A DNA stretch of 5,624 nt. Origin: Thermoleophilia bacterium (lineage in GTDB: Bacteria; Actinomycetota; Thermoleophilia; RBG-16-64-13). Within the stretch, counting starts at the first letter, position 1; each line of letters opens with the position of its first letter. Below the pieces are notes generated by a model that saw nothing but the letters and a program-made list of their open reading frames with translations, was not told the DNA's origin and did no database searches. Below are positions 1 through 5,624 of the stretch, in pieces. The stretch is from contig JAFGIH010000445.1 in the NCBI GenBank assembly GCA_016929985.1, positions 1 through 5,624 on the forward strand, in the 5' to 3' direction. A program made the translations under genes and the position numbers.

Positions 1-2112
1 GACCATGAGGGACGTCCCACCGGGAACATCGCCGTACTGGTCGACATGACCGAACGTAAGAAGGCGGAAGACGCTCTGCGGGAGTCGGAGCGAGAGAAGA
101 CCATCCTCAATCAGATCGCGAACATCTTCCTCACTGTCTCAGACGAGGCCATGTACGGACAGGTGCTTGCGGTGGTCCTCGGTGAGATGGACAGCACGTT
201 CGGCATCTTCGGGTACTTGGGGGAGGACGGGGATCTGGTCATCCCCAGCCTGACGCGACACGTCTGGGACCAGTGCGAGGTCGCGGAGAAGTCCATCGTC
301 TTTCCGAGAGATACGTGGGGACAGAGTCTGTGGGGTCGAGCGATCAGGGAGAAGAGGACGTTTGTCTCGGAAGGACCGTTTCGCACCCCTGTGGGACATG
401 TCCCCATCAGCAGTTTCCTCGCGGTGCCGATCGTCTGCCACGACGAGACCATCGGGTTGCTTTCTGTCGCCAACAAGGCCGGCGGGTATTCCGATAGGGA
501 CAGCGAACTGCTGGAACGGATCGTCAAGAAGATCTCACCCGTTCTGGATGCCAGACTGCAAAGGGACCTGCAGGAACGCAGGCGCATCATCGCCGAGGCG
601 GACCTGCGGGAGTCGGAGGAGAAGTACCGCCTGCTCGTCGCCCATGCCGCGGAGGCCATCTTCGTCTTGCAGGACGATGTCATCAAGTTCCCGAATCCAA
701 AGACCCTGGAAATGAGCGGGTACTCCGTGGAGGAACTGGCTGAGATCCCCTTCCTCACCCACGTTCACCCTCTGGACCGCGACACGGTTCTCGACGGGCA
801 CTCGAAGATGCTGGCCGGAGAGTGGCCCCAGTCGGTGCAGCAGTTCAGGCTGGTGGACAAGCGGGGCAGGCAGGTATGGGTGCAACTCACGGCTACCGCC
901 GTTCTGTGGGAGAAGAAGCCGGGCATCCTCTGCATGATGAGGGACGTGACGCACGAGAGGAAGCTCGAGGCGCAGATAGCCCAGGCTCAAAAAATGGAAG
1001 CGGTAGGGCGCGTGGCCGGGGGTGTGGCCCACGACTTCAACAACATGCTCACCGTGATCCTTGGCAACACGGAGTTGGCACTGCGCAACATGTCTTCGTC
1101 GGACCCACTTCGCGAAGAGCTCCAGGAGATCGACGAGACAGCGCGGCGCTCGGCCGACCTCACAGCGCAACTACTCGCCTTCGCTCGGGCACAGACCATC
1201 GCGCCGAAGGTCCTTGGCTTGAACGACGCCGTATCGGGCATGCTGGAGATGCTGCGCCGGCTCATAGGCGAAGACATCGACCTGGCCTGGCGGCCGGGAG
1301 CCGGCCTGTGGCAGGTGAAGATGGATCCCAGCCAGATCGATCAGGTCGTGGCGAACCTGTGTGTCAACGCCCGTGACGCCATCGAGGGAGTCGGCAAGGT
1401 CACCATCGAGACCGGCAACGTCAGCTTCGACGAGGCGTACTGCGCCGACCACCCGGGGTTCTTCCCCGGCGACTACGTGCTTCTCGCCGTGAGCGACGAC
1501 GGATGCGGCATGGACGACGACGCGCGCGCTCACCTCTTCGAGCCCTTCTTCACCACCAAGGGCGTGGGGCAAGGCACCGGTCTGGGGCTGGCCACCGTGT
1601 ACGGCGTTGTCAAGCAGAACAGCGGTTTCATCAACACGTACAGCGAACCGGGGCTCGGAACTACGTTCAAGCTCTACTTTCCCCGCTTCGAGGGCGAAGT
1701 CGCCGAACCTCAAGCGCCGCGAGGAGTCGAAACGGCGCTGGGCGGGACCGAGACGGTGCTCATCGTGGAGGACGAGAAGTCGATCCTCAACCTGGGCAGC
1801 AGGATCCTCAAGGCACTCGGATACAACGTGCTGGCCGCCAGGACGCCGGGCGATGCCCTTGCCCAGACCGAGGCGCATCCCGGTCCGATACATCTCGTGG
1901 TCACCGACGTGGTCATGCCCGAGATGAACGGTCGGATCCTTGCAGAGCGGCTGGCCGCGATGAAGCCCGGGCTCAAGTGTCTCTTCATGTCCGGCTATAC
2001 GGCCAACGTGATCGCGCATCGAGGGGTCTTGGACGAGGGAGTGCGGTTCATCCAGAAGCCGTTCTCGACCAATGCCTTCGCGATGAAGGTGCGCCAGGCC
2101 CTCGACGAATAG
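1..2112 (+). CDS. Hybrid sensor histidine kinase (PAS-GAF-PAS-HisKA-HATPase-REC), 5' partial
   Basis: Cytoplasmic-type hybrid kinase that would autophosphorylate on His and pass the phosphate to its own receiver domain. The frame is open from base 1. The codons before the Met at base 46 read as the end of a PAS/PAC domain running into the usual linker (VLVDMTERKKAEDALRESE), and no Shine-Dalgarno precedes that Met, so it is internal and the start lies upstream. Numbering from that Met: GAF about 28-172; PAS about 189-304; HisKA with phospho-acceptor His329 in GGVAHDFNN; HATPase with N437/N441, G1 box DDGCGM (484-489) and G2 box GQGTGLGL; REC about 570-688 with acidic residues 575-577, phospho-acceptor D621 (VVTDVVMPEMNG), S649 and K671. 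All catalytic residues are present. No membrane segment is visible, so sensing is probably intracellular through GAF/PAS, ligand unknown. It has no output domain in the visible part, so a downstream phosphorelay partner is expected. Stop is TAG at 2110-2112. Confidence 0.93.
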   Translation, partial: DHEGRPTGNIAVLVDMTERKKAEDALRESEREKTILNQIANIFLTVSDEAMYGQVLAVVLGEMDSTFGIFGYLGEDGDLVIPSLTRHVWDQCEVAEKSIVFPRDTWGQSLWGRAIREKRTFVSEGPFRTPVGHVPISSFLAVPIVCHDETIGLLSVANKAGGYSDRDSELLERIVKKISPVLDARLQRDLQERRRIIAEADLRESEEKYRLLVAHAAEAIFVLQDDVIKFPNPKTLEMSGYSVEELAEIPFLTHVHPLDRDTVLDGHSKMLAGEWPQSVQQFRLVDKRGRQVWVQLTATAVLWEKKPGILCMMRDVTHERKLEAQIAQAQKMEAVGRVAGGVAHDFNNMLTVILGNTELALRNMSSSDPLREELQEIDETARRSADLTAQLLAFARAQTIAPKVLGLNDAVSGMLEMLRRLIGEDIDLAWRPGAGLWQVKMDPSQIDQVVANLCVNARDAIEGVGKVTIETGNVSFDEAYCADHPGFFPGDYVLLAVSDDGCGMDDDARAHLFEPFFTTKGVGQGTGLGLATVYGVVKQNSGFINTYSEPGLGTTFKLYFPRFEGEVAEPQAPRGVETALGGTETVLIVEDEKSILNLGSRILKALGYNVLAARTPGDALAQTEAHPGPIHLVVTDVVMPEMNGRILAERLAAMKPGLKCLFMSGYTANVIAHRGVLDEGVRFIQKPFSTNAFAMKVRQALDE

Positions 2113-2142
2113 CTGTGGAATGCGTCGACGGCTCGGTCGCCG

Positions 2143-2183
2143 TTGCGACAGACTTGCGACACCTCCAAGACGGCGGCGCAACA
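2143..2183 (+). promoter_or_regulatory. Probable response-regulator operator: 11-bp-phased direct repeats upstream of the regulator gene
   Basis: Two identical octamers TTGCGACA start at 2143 and 2154, exactly 11 bp apart. Two degenerate units continue the register: CCAAGACG at 2165 and GCGCAACA at 2176. OmpR/PhoB-family regulators typically bind tandem direct repeats spaced 10-11 bp, and the same motif recurs upstream of the M23 peptidase gene. Its position 45-77 bases before the start codon fits autoregulation by the regulator encoded just downstream. Direct binding is an inference. Confidence 0.6.
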
Positions 2184-2201
2184 GGCCGGGTGCGGACGGT
2201 C

Positions 2202-2210
2202 TGGTAGATT
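2202..2210 (+). promoter_or_regulatory. Extended -10 promoter element for the regulator-kinase pair
   Basis: TGGTAGATT matches the extended -10 pattern TGnTAnnnT, with the hexamer TAGATT at 2205-2210. There is no good -35 hexamer 16-18 bp upstream (CAGGCC at 2182-2187), as expected for an activator-dependent promoter. Transcription starting about 7 bases after the hexamer would give a leader of only a few bases before the ATG at 2220, so the mRNA may be almost leaderless. A weak AGGG at 2211-2214 is the only Shine-Dalgarno-like sequence. Confidence 0.5.
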
Positions 2211-2219
2211 AGGGCCTGC

Positions 2220-2915
2220 ATGGCCAAGATACTGATCATCGAAGACGACGCGGAGCTTCGCCGCCTGCTGGAGCGCGAACTCTCGGCGGCAGGGTTCGAG
2301 CCCCTCCTCGCCGCCGACGGCGAGGAGGGGCTCGGCATTCACGCGTCCGATTCGCCGGATCTGGTCGTGCTCGACTGGATGCTGCCCGGCATCGACGGAC
2401 TGGAGGTCCTCCGCAGGCTGCGCACCGAAGCCACTACCCCGGTGCTCATGCTGACGGCGCGCGGGGAGGAGATCGACAGAGTGATGGGCCTCGAGTTGGG
2501 AGCCGACGACTACCTGCCCAAGCCCTTCGGCATCCGCGAACTCCTGGCCCGTATCCGGGCGCTGCTGCGGCGGGCAGAATTGGTCCGAGATACGCTCACG
2601 TCGGATCGGGCGGGTCAGGTCGAGCGCCTCACGTATGCGGCCCTAACCCTGGACCCCGTCGCTCACACCGTCACTTGCGCCGATGAGCACGTGGACCTCA
2701 GCCACACGGAGTTCGAGCTGCTCCATCTATTCCTGCGCAACCGGGGCCGCGCCTTCAGCCGCGCCTACCTCCTGGAGACGGTCTGGGGTGTGAGGGAGGT
2801 CCCCGGCGATCGCTCGGTGGACAACGCCATCCTGCGGCTGCGGCGCAAGCTCGGCGACGCCGGATCAGCCATAGAGACCGTGTGGGGTGTGGGATACAGG
2901 CTGAGAAAGGCATGA
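2220..2915 (+). CDS. OmpR/PhoB-family two-component response regulator
   Basis: DNA-binding response regulator of 231 residues, a typical OmpR-family length. The receiver domain spans about residues 2-115, with acidic pocket E8/D9/D10, phospho-acceptor D52 (VVLDWMLPGIDG), T79 and K101 (LPKPFG). A linker of about 15 residues leads to the winged-helix effector domain, about 132-229. Its recognition helix region is DRSVDNAILRLRRKLGD and it ends in the usual TVWGVGYRL hairpin. All phosphorylation residues are intact. The ATG at 2220 places the MAKILIIEDD start exactly where the family begins. Its stop overlaps the start of the downstream membrane kinase (ATGA), so the two are translationally coupled and very likely cognate. 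The 11-bp repeats upstream suggest autoregulation. The target genes are not proven; the M23 peptidase downstream is the best candidate. An orthologue name such as MtrA or PhoP cannot be assigned from sequence alone. Confidence 0.96.
   Translation: MAKILIIEDDAELRRLLERELSAAGFEPLLAADGEEGLGIHASDSPDLVVLDWMLPGIDGLEVLRRLRTEATTPVLMLTARGEEIDRVMGLELGADDYLPKPFGIRELLARIRALLRRAELVRDTLTSDRAGQVERLTYAALTLDPVAHTVTCADEHVDLSHTEFELLHLFLRNRGRAFSRAYLLETVWGVREVPGDRSVDNAILRLRRKLGDAGSAIETVWGVGYRLRKA
2297..2334 (+). repeat. Perfect 17-bp inverted repeat (hairpin) inside the response regulator gene
   Basis: Left arm 2297-2313 (CGAGCCCCTCCTCGCCG) is the exact reverse complement of right arm 2318-2334 (CGGCGAGGAGGGGCTCG), with loop CCGA at 2314-2317. 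The transcript would form a very stable GC-rich stem 78-115 bases after the start codon, over codons 26-39 (FEPLLAADGEEGLG). No T-tract follows, so it is not an ordinary intrinsic terminator. The encoded residues are ordinary for a receiver domain, so codon choice makes the symmetry. Function is unknown. Confidence 0.85.
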
Positions 2916-4498
2916 GCAGCCCGCGGCGCCCCCTGTTTCTGGGGCTGCTGGGGTCGGCCGGTGTCGTCCGTGGGGCTCTGGAGGCCCTGGGTCTCTCCGT
3001 GCTCCTCACGCTATACCTCGTGGCGTTCCGCGGGTACTTCACGGCCTCCCTCCTCTGCGCGGTGCCGCCGTTGCTCGGGGTGACCGGCGCGCTGCTGTTC
3101 TCGGTGCGAGTGCGGATCTCGGCGAAGCGTGGTCCGACTCAGTTGGTCGACGAAGGCCTGCTGTGTCTGGTTCTGCTCGGCGTGCAGACGGTGGGTGTAC
3201 TCTTGGTGGCTTTCATACTCAAGACGGCTGATCGTCAGCTCGTCTTCTGGCTCGCCCGCTCGGACGTCCTGCCGTTCTACGCGGGAGCGCTCATTGCGTT
3301 CTGCGTCTTCAGGCCCGGACTTCGCCTGGTTCTGCGCTGGGAGAGTGCCCGCCGCCGCCGGCTGGCTTGGTCGATGAGTGGAGTGCCCATCGCCCTTATC
3401 CTGGCGCTCGTGTGGCTGGGCGTCGCGGCGTTCCTCGTGTGGATCACGGTGAATGAGGATGGTCTCTCCGTGACGTCGCTGATCGACGGCAGTGCCGGCG
3501 CCGAAGCCTACCTGGTGTGGATCGTTCCCGCGGTTGTCATCTGGGCTGTCGTCTCCGCCACGCTCGCGCTGGTCTTCCTGCCTCTGTCGGCCGGGCTTTC
3601 CTACCTGGCGACCCTTCCGGTGGTGCGGAGGATCGAGGAGCTGGCAGACGCCACGCGGGCGTTCCGCATCGGCGAGCGCAGGATCGCGGTGGAAGTGGTG
3701 GGCGAGGACGAGGTAGCTCAGCTCACCACGGACTTCAACGCCATGGCCGACGACCTCTCGCAGTATCTCGCGCAACTGGAGAGCGAGCGGGACCGCGCCT
3801 CCCGACTGCTGGACGCGCGCCGCCTGCTCTTCGCCGAGGTATCCCATGAGCTCAGGACCCCCATCGCCATCGTGCGCGGTTATCTTGACTCCATTGGCGA
3901 GCATTGGGACGAGCGCCCGCCCGATTCCCTGAAGACGGACCTCGAGGTGATTCACCGGGAGACGTTGCGGCTGCAGAGTCTGGTCGATGATCTCTTTACG
4001 GTGGCCCGGGCCGGGGCGGGCGGTCTCTCTCTGGCGCTGCAGCCTGTGCAGCCTGCCACGGTCATCAGCGCCGTCCTGGACTCGTTCGCCGGGCCGGCTT
4101 GGGAGCGCGAGAGGATCACGCTCACCTCCACCACCGGCGAGGACGGTCTGCCGGAAATCAACGCCGATCCCCGCAGGATGGAGCAGATCCTCTTCAACCT
4201 GGTGCGAAACGCGGTCCGGCACACGCCACCCGGCGGTCTGGTGTCGGTGGGGGCGTTCGCCGAAGCCGGGCACGTGCGCTTCGAGGTGCACGACACGGGC
4301 AAGGGCATCCCTCCCGAAGACTCCAGCCGCATCTGGGAGAGGTTCTACCAGAGCGACACCCAGGAGCAGAGCGGCGAGGGGGCGGGGCTGGGCCTTTTCA
4401 TCGTCAGAGAGCTGACCGAGGCTATGGGCGGCAGCGTGGAGCTGCGTTCGGTGCCCGATATCGGCAGTTGCTTCATGGTGCGTATCCCCCGCGCCTAG
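2912..4498 (+). CDS. Polytopic membrane sensor histidine kinase (about 6 TM, HAMP, HisKA, HATPase)
   Basis: Membrane histidine kinase of 528 residues, the probable partner of the regulator just upstream. I chose the ATG at 2912: it overlaps the upstream stop as ATGA, has a weak AGAAAGG before it, and begins with a basic tail (MSSPRRP). A GTG at 2882 in frame would add ten residues inside the upstream gene and is less likely. Hydrophobic segments lie at about 21-40, 43-65, 82-103, 119-133, 157-180 and 200-232; the fourth is weak. HAMP follows at about 233-285, ending EDEVAQLTTDFNAMADDL. HisKA has phospho-acceptor His312 in EVSHELRTP. The ATPase domain has N429/N433, G1 box DTGKGI (461-466), F box and G2 box GEGAGLGL (488-495). 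All catalytic motifs are intact. There is no large extracytoplasmic sensor domain (longest apparent loop about 20 residues, 181-199), so the signal is probably sensed in or at the membrane. Ligand unknown. Confidence 0.93.
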   Translation: MSSPRRPLFLGLLGSAGVVRGALEALGLSVLLTLYLVAFRGYFTASLLCAVPPLLGVTGALLFSVRVRISAKRGPTQLVDEGLLCLVLLGVQTVGVLLVAFILKTADRQLVFWLARSDVLPFYAGALIAFCVFRPGLRLVLRWESARRRRLAWSMSGVPIALILALVWLGVAAFLVWITVNEDGLSVTSLIDGSAGAEAYLVWIVPAVVIWAVVSATLALVFLPLSAGLSYLATLPVVRRIEELADATRAFRIGERRIAVEVVGEDEVAQLTTDFNAMADDLSQYLAQLESERDRASRLLDARRLLFAEVSHELRTPIAIVRGYLDSIGEHWDERPPDSLKTDLEVIHRETLRLQSLVDDLFTVARAGAGGLSLALQPVQPATVISAVLDSFAGPAWERERITLTSTTGEDGLPEINADPRRMEQILFNLVRNAVRHTPPGGLVSVGAFAEAGHVRFEVHDTGKGIPPEDSSRIWERFYQSDTQEQSGEGAGLGLFIVRELTEAMGGSVELRSVPDIGSCFMVRIPRA

Positions 4499-4563
4499 AA
4501 CCTGCGGCTCGATTGCGCGGCCTCATGCGTCGCGCTGCCACCACCCATGTCGCCGCCGACTTA

Positions 4564-4604
4564 TTGCGACACATCTGCGACGCCCAGGCGACATCCTCGT
4601 GACG
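4564..4604 (+). promoter_or_regulatory. Second 11-bp-phased direct-repeat array, upstream of the M23 peptidase gene
   Basis: Four units start exactly 11 bp apart: TTGCGACA (4564), CTGCGACG (4575), AGGCGACA (4586) and TCGTGACG (4597). The GAC core is kept in every unit. The first two match the pair upstream of the response regulator gene with the same 3-base spacer. The array ends about 10 bp before a -10-like hexamer and so covers the -35 region, the usual place for an OmpR-type activator. The link to the regulator in this window is inferred. Confidence 0.6.
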
Positions 4605-4613
4605 CGTCCTCCG

Positions 4614-4619
4614 TAGGCT
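4614..4619 (+). promoter_or_regulatory. Probable -10 element of the M23 peptidase promoter
   Basis: TAGGCT fits TAnnnT and sits just downstream of the repeat array. Transcription would begin near 4626, giving a leader of about 32 bases that contains the strong ribosome binding site. The -35 position (ACATCC, 4591-4596) lies within the repeats and has no consensus match, consistent with activation by a bound regulator. Weak by itself; supported mainly by its placement. Confidence 0.4.
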
Positions 4620-4642
4620 TGCGTTGACCGACATGAACGCAC

Positions 4643-4649
4643 AAGGAGG
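4643..4649 (+). promoter_or_regulatory. Strong ribosome binding site fixing the M23 peptidase start
   Basis: AAGGAGG lies 8 bases before the ATG at 4658 and decides that start. The nearby ATG at 4633 is out of frame and has no such site. Confidence 0.85.
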
Positions 4650-4657
4650 ACGTTTTC

Positions 4658-5374
4658 ATGACAACGCGATCGCCTCATGGCGGAGCCCGGCGTCGATGCC
4701 GGACGATCGTCTTGACTTTGCTGTTGACCCTTGTCTTGGTGGCGGTCTCAGTCGCCGCCTATGCAGTTGAGCAGGCCGGCACGCCCGTCGCCGTCACAGA
4801 CACAGCCCTCGGCACCGGCCCCGAACCATCGGCCTCCATCTCCGGGACGGCATCCGTCGAGGATCTGGAGCGTTCCTACGGACTGCTCCAGGAAGAATCC
4901 GGGCGCCTGCGTTCCGTGATCGAGGAGAGGGGCAGCCGGCGCGACGACAAGGCTGATCGCCGGCTCGACTGGCCGGTCGAGGGCGATCCGGTCATCTCCT
5001 CGGGGTTTGGGCCCCGACTGCACCCCGTGCTGGGAAGGAACATCGACCACGAGGGCATCGACCTCGCCTTGGCTCTGTTGTCACCGGTCAAGGCGGCCGG
5101 CGACGGAGAGGTCATCTACATCAGCAACCTGGAGGTCCACGGCACGACCTTGGTGATCGACCACGGCAATGGCCTTGCGACAGTCTACTGTCACCTCACC
5201 CAGACCTTGGTCGAAGAGGGGACGAGGGTGGACCAAGGCCAGGTAGTGGCCGAGAGTGGCATGACCGGTCTCGCGACGGGCCCTCACCTGCACTTCGAGG
5301 TGCGCGACGACGGCAGGCCGGAGAACCCCAGGGAGTTCTTGCCGCGGCTGCTGCCTCAGACCACCCTGCCCTAG
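4658..5374 (+). CDS. Exported M23-family (LytM-type) peptidoglycan metallopeptidase
   Basis: Zinc endopeptidase of 238 residues predicted to cut peptide cross-links in peptidoglycan outside the membrane. A basic N-terminus (RRRCR, 11-15) and a hydrophobic stretch at about 16-36 form a signal peptide or membrane anchor; AYA before V37 could be a signal peptidase site. A low-complexity linker (38-66) and a short charged, probably coiled stretch (about 67-91) precede the M23 domain, about 104-228. The zinc and active-site set is complete: H131 and D135 (HEGID), H179 (YCHL), H210 and H212 (GPHLHFE). The SSGFGPRLHPVLG substrate-groove motif is present, so it should be catalytic rather than a degenerate LytM activator. 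After HEGIDLA the sequence reads LALLSPV where most relatives have a Gly-Thr-Pro-Val turn, a mild departure. The phased repeats upstream suggest control by the two-component system encoded just before it. Confidence 0.93.
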   Translation: MTTRSPHGGARRRCRTIVLTLLLTLVLVAVSVAAYAVEQAGTPVAVTDTALGTGPEPSASISGTASVEDLERSYGLLQEESGRLRSVIEERGSRRDDKADRRLDWPVEGDPVISSGFGPRLHPVLGRNIDHEGIDLALALLSPVKAAGDGEVIYISNLEVHGTTLVIDHGNGLATVYCHLTQTLVEEGTRVDQGQVVAESGMTGLATGPHLHFEVRDDGRPENPREFLPRLLPQTTLP

Positions 5375-5408
5375 CTATCGGATCGTGAGTGCGGCCCCAC
5401 CCCGTCTC

Positions 5409-5417
5409 TGGTAGCAT
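5409..5417 (+). promoter_or_regulatory. Extended -10 promoter element for the SLH protein gene
   Basis: TGGTAGCAT fits TGnTAnnnT and closely resembles the TGGTAGATT before the response regulator; both are preceded by TC. Transcription would start near 5424, leaving a leader of about 30 bases that holds the ribosome binding site. No clear -35 hexamer and no TGCGAC repeat array is present here, so this gene seems not to share the operator of its two neighbours. Confidence 0.45.
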
Positions 5418-5440
5418 GCCCGTACACCGGACGGAGGAAT

Positions 5441-5448
5441 GGAGGAGG
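5441..5448 (+). promoter_or_regulatory. Ribosome binding site deciding the SLH protein start
   Basis: GGAGGAGG ends 5 bases before the ATG at 5454. A second GGAGG at 5433-5437 lies only one base before an in-frame ATG at 5439, too close to serve it. The ATG at 5454 also gives a cleaner signal peptide, so it is preferred; the other start would add MEEAG. Confidence 0.75.
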
Positions 5449-5453
5449 CCGGG

Positions 5454-5624
5454 ATGCGACGACCACGAGCCATCGTCACCGGCGTTGTGGCGATCACACT
5501 GGTGTGCGCCTTTGTAGTCGCCGCGACCGCTCTTGCATTCACCGACGTCCCGGATAGCCATCCTCATGCGGGCGCCATCAACGAGCTTGCCGGGCTCGGC
5601 GTGGTGAGCGGCAAGGGCGACGGC
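5454..5624 (+). CDS. Secreted protein with N-terminal S-layer homology (SLH) repeat, 3' partial
   Basis: The first 57 codons of a gene that runs off the window; they are too few for ordinary ORF listing but clearly coding. A basic start (MRRPR) and a hydrophobic core at about residues 7-27 form a signal peptide, with ALA at 26-28 as a likely cleavage site. The mature protein would begin FTDVPDSHPHAGAINELAGL and continue GVVSGKGDG. This is the signature of an SLH repeat (F-x-D-V-P, then H, AI, LA, G-hydrophobic, G-x-G-D-G). SLH repeats usually come in threes and hold proteins to secondary wall polymers of the cell envelope. What the rest of the protein does cannot be seen. It lies 79 bases after the M23 peptidase with its own extended -10 and ribosome binding site, so separate transcription is likely although read-through is possible. 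Confidence 0.85.
   Translation, partial: MRRPRAIVTGVVAITLVCAFVVAATALAFTDVPDSHPHAGAINELAGLGVVSGKGDG

Noticed and set aside
1171..2181. Long antisense open frame of 336 codons opposite the hybrid kinase
   Set aside because: Shadow of a GC-rich gene with complete, ordered kinase and receiver motifs on the + strand; the antisense translation has no recognisable domain.
2882..2911. GTG at 2882 as start of the membrane kinase
   Set aside because: It would overlap the regulator gene by 34 bases and has no ribosome binding site; the ATGA overlap at 2912 is the normal coupled arrangement.
4031..4060. Short tandem GCAGCCTGT/GCAGCCTGC in the membrane kinase gene
   Set aside because: A two-copy 9-bp in-frame repeat encoding LQPVQP; ordinary linker variation, not a repeat array.
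3011..4291. Long antisense open frame of 426 codons opposite the membrane kinase
   Set aside because: Rich in Arg, Gln, His and Gly with no domain, as expected from reading the complement of a high-GC gene.
4515..4535. Possible terminator hairpin after the membrane kinase (GCGCG ... CGCGC)
   Set aside because: Only a 5-bp stem with an 11-base loop and no T-tract; not a credible intrinsic terminator.
4624..4629. TTGACC as a -35 box for the M23 gene
   Set aside because: The matching -10 position falls in the ribosome binding site (GAGGAC) and has no consensus; the TAGGCT next to the repeats fits better.
5000..5017. 6-bp inverted repeat TCGGGG / CCCCGA in the M23 gene
   Set aside because: Short, and explained by codons of the conserved SGFGPR motif.
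5175..5182. Another TTGCGACA, inside the M23 coding sequence
   Set aside because: A single unit with no partner 11 bp away in either direction; expected by chance in a GC-rich gene.
5178..5192. GACAGT-CT-ACTGTC inverted repeat in the M23 gene
   Set aside because: Only 6-bp arms within the conserved TVYCHL coding region; no regulatory context.

Overview
The window is GC-rich and densely coding. All five genes lie on the + strand. Actinobacteria-like codon use, strong Shine-Dalgarno sites and an exported protein starting an S-layer homology (SLH) repeat suggest a high-GC, SLH-bearing bacterium. An uncultured Actinomycetota lineage near Coriobacteriia is my best guess. This is inferred from style, not from a marker gene, and Chloroflexota or another SLH-bearing phylum is not excluded.

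Layout. Bases 1-2112 hold the 3' part of a soluble hybrid histidine kinase (end of a PAS domain, then GAF, PAS, HisKA, HATPase and REC) whose true start is upstream of the window. A 107-base gap (2113-2219) holds an 11-bp-phased direct repeat and an extended -10 element. Next come an OmpR-type response regulator (2220-2915) and, overlapping it by ATGA, a polytopic membrane histidine kinase (2912-4498). A 159-base gap (4499-4657) carries a second copy of the 11-bp-phased repeat, a -10-like element and a strong ribosome binding site. It leads to a secreted or membrane-anchored M23 (LytM-type) peptidase (4658-5374). After a 79-base gap with another extended -10 and a strong ribosome binding site, a secreted SLH-domain protein starts at 5454 and runs off the end.

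How it may work together. The response regulator and membrane kinase form a classic two-component pair. The same motif (TTGCGACA, three bases, then YTGCGACR) stands upstream of both the regulator gene and the peptidase gene. The simplest reading is an autoregulated cell-envelope two-component system that controls a peptidoglycan hydrolase, functionally like MtrAB or WalKR though not shown to be orthologous. The regulator gene also contains a perfect 17-bp inverted repeat with a 4-base loop inside its coding sequence. I see no mobile element, CRISPR array, RNA gene or clear intrinsic terminator. No part of the window demands a wholly new system; the shared operator and the intragenic hairpin are the two signals most worth testing.
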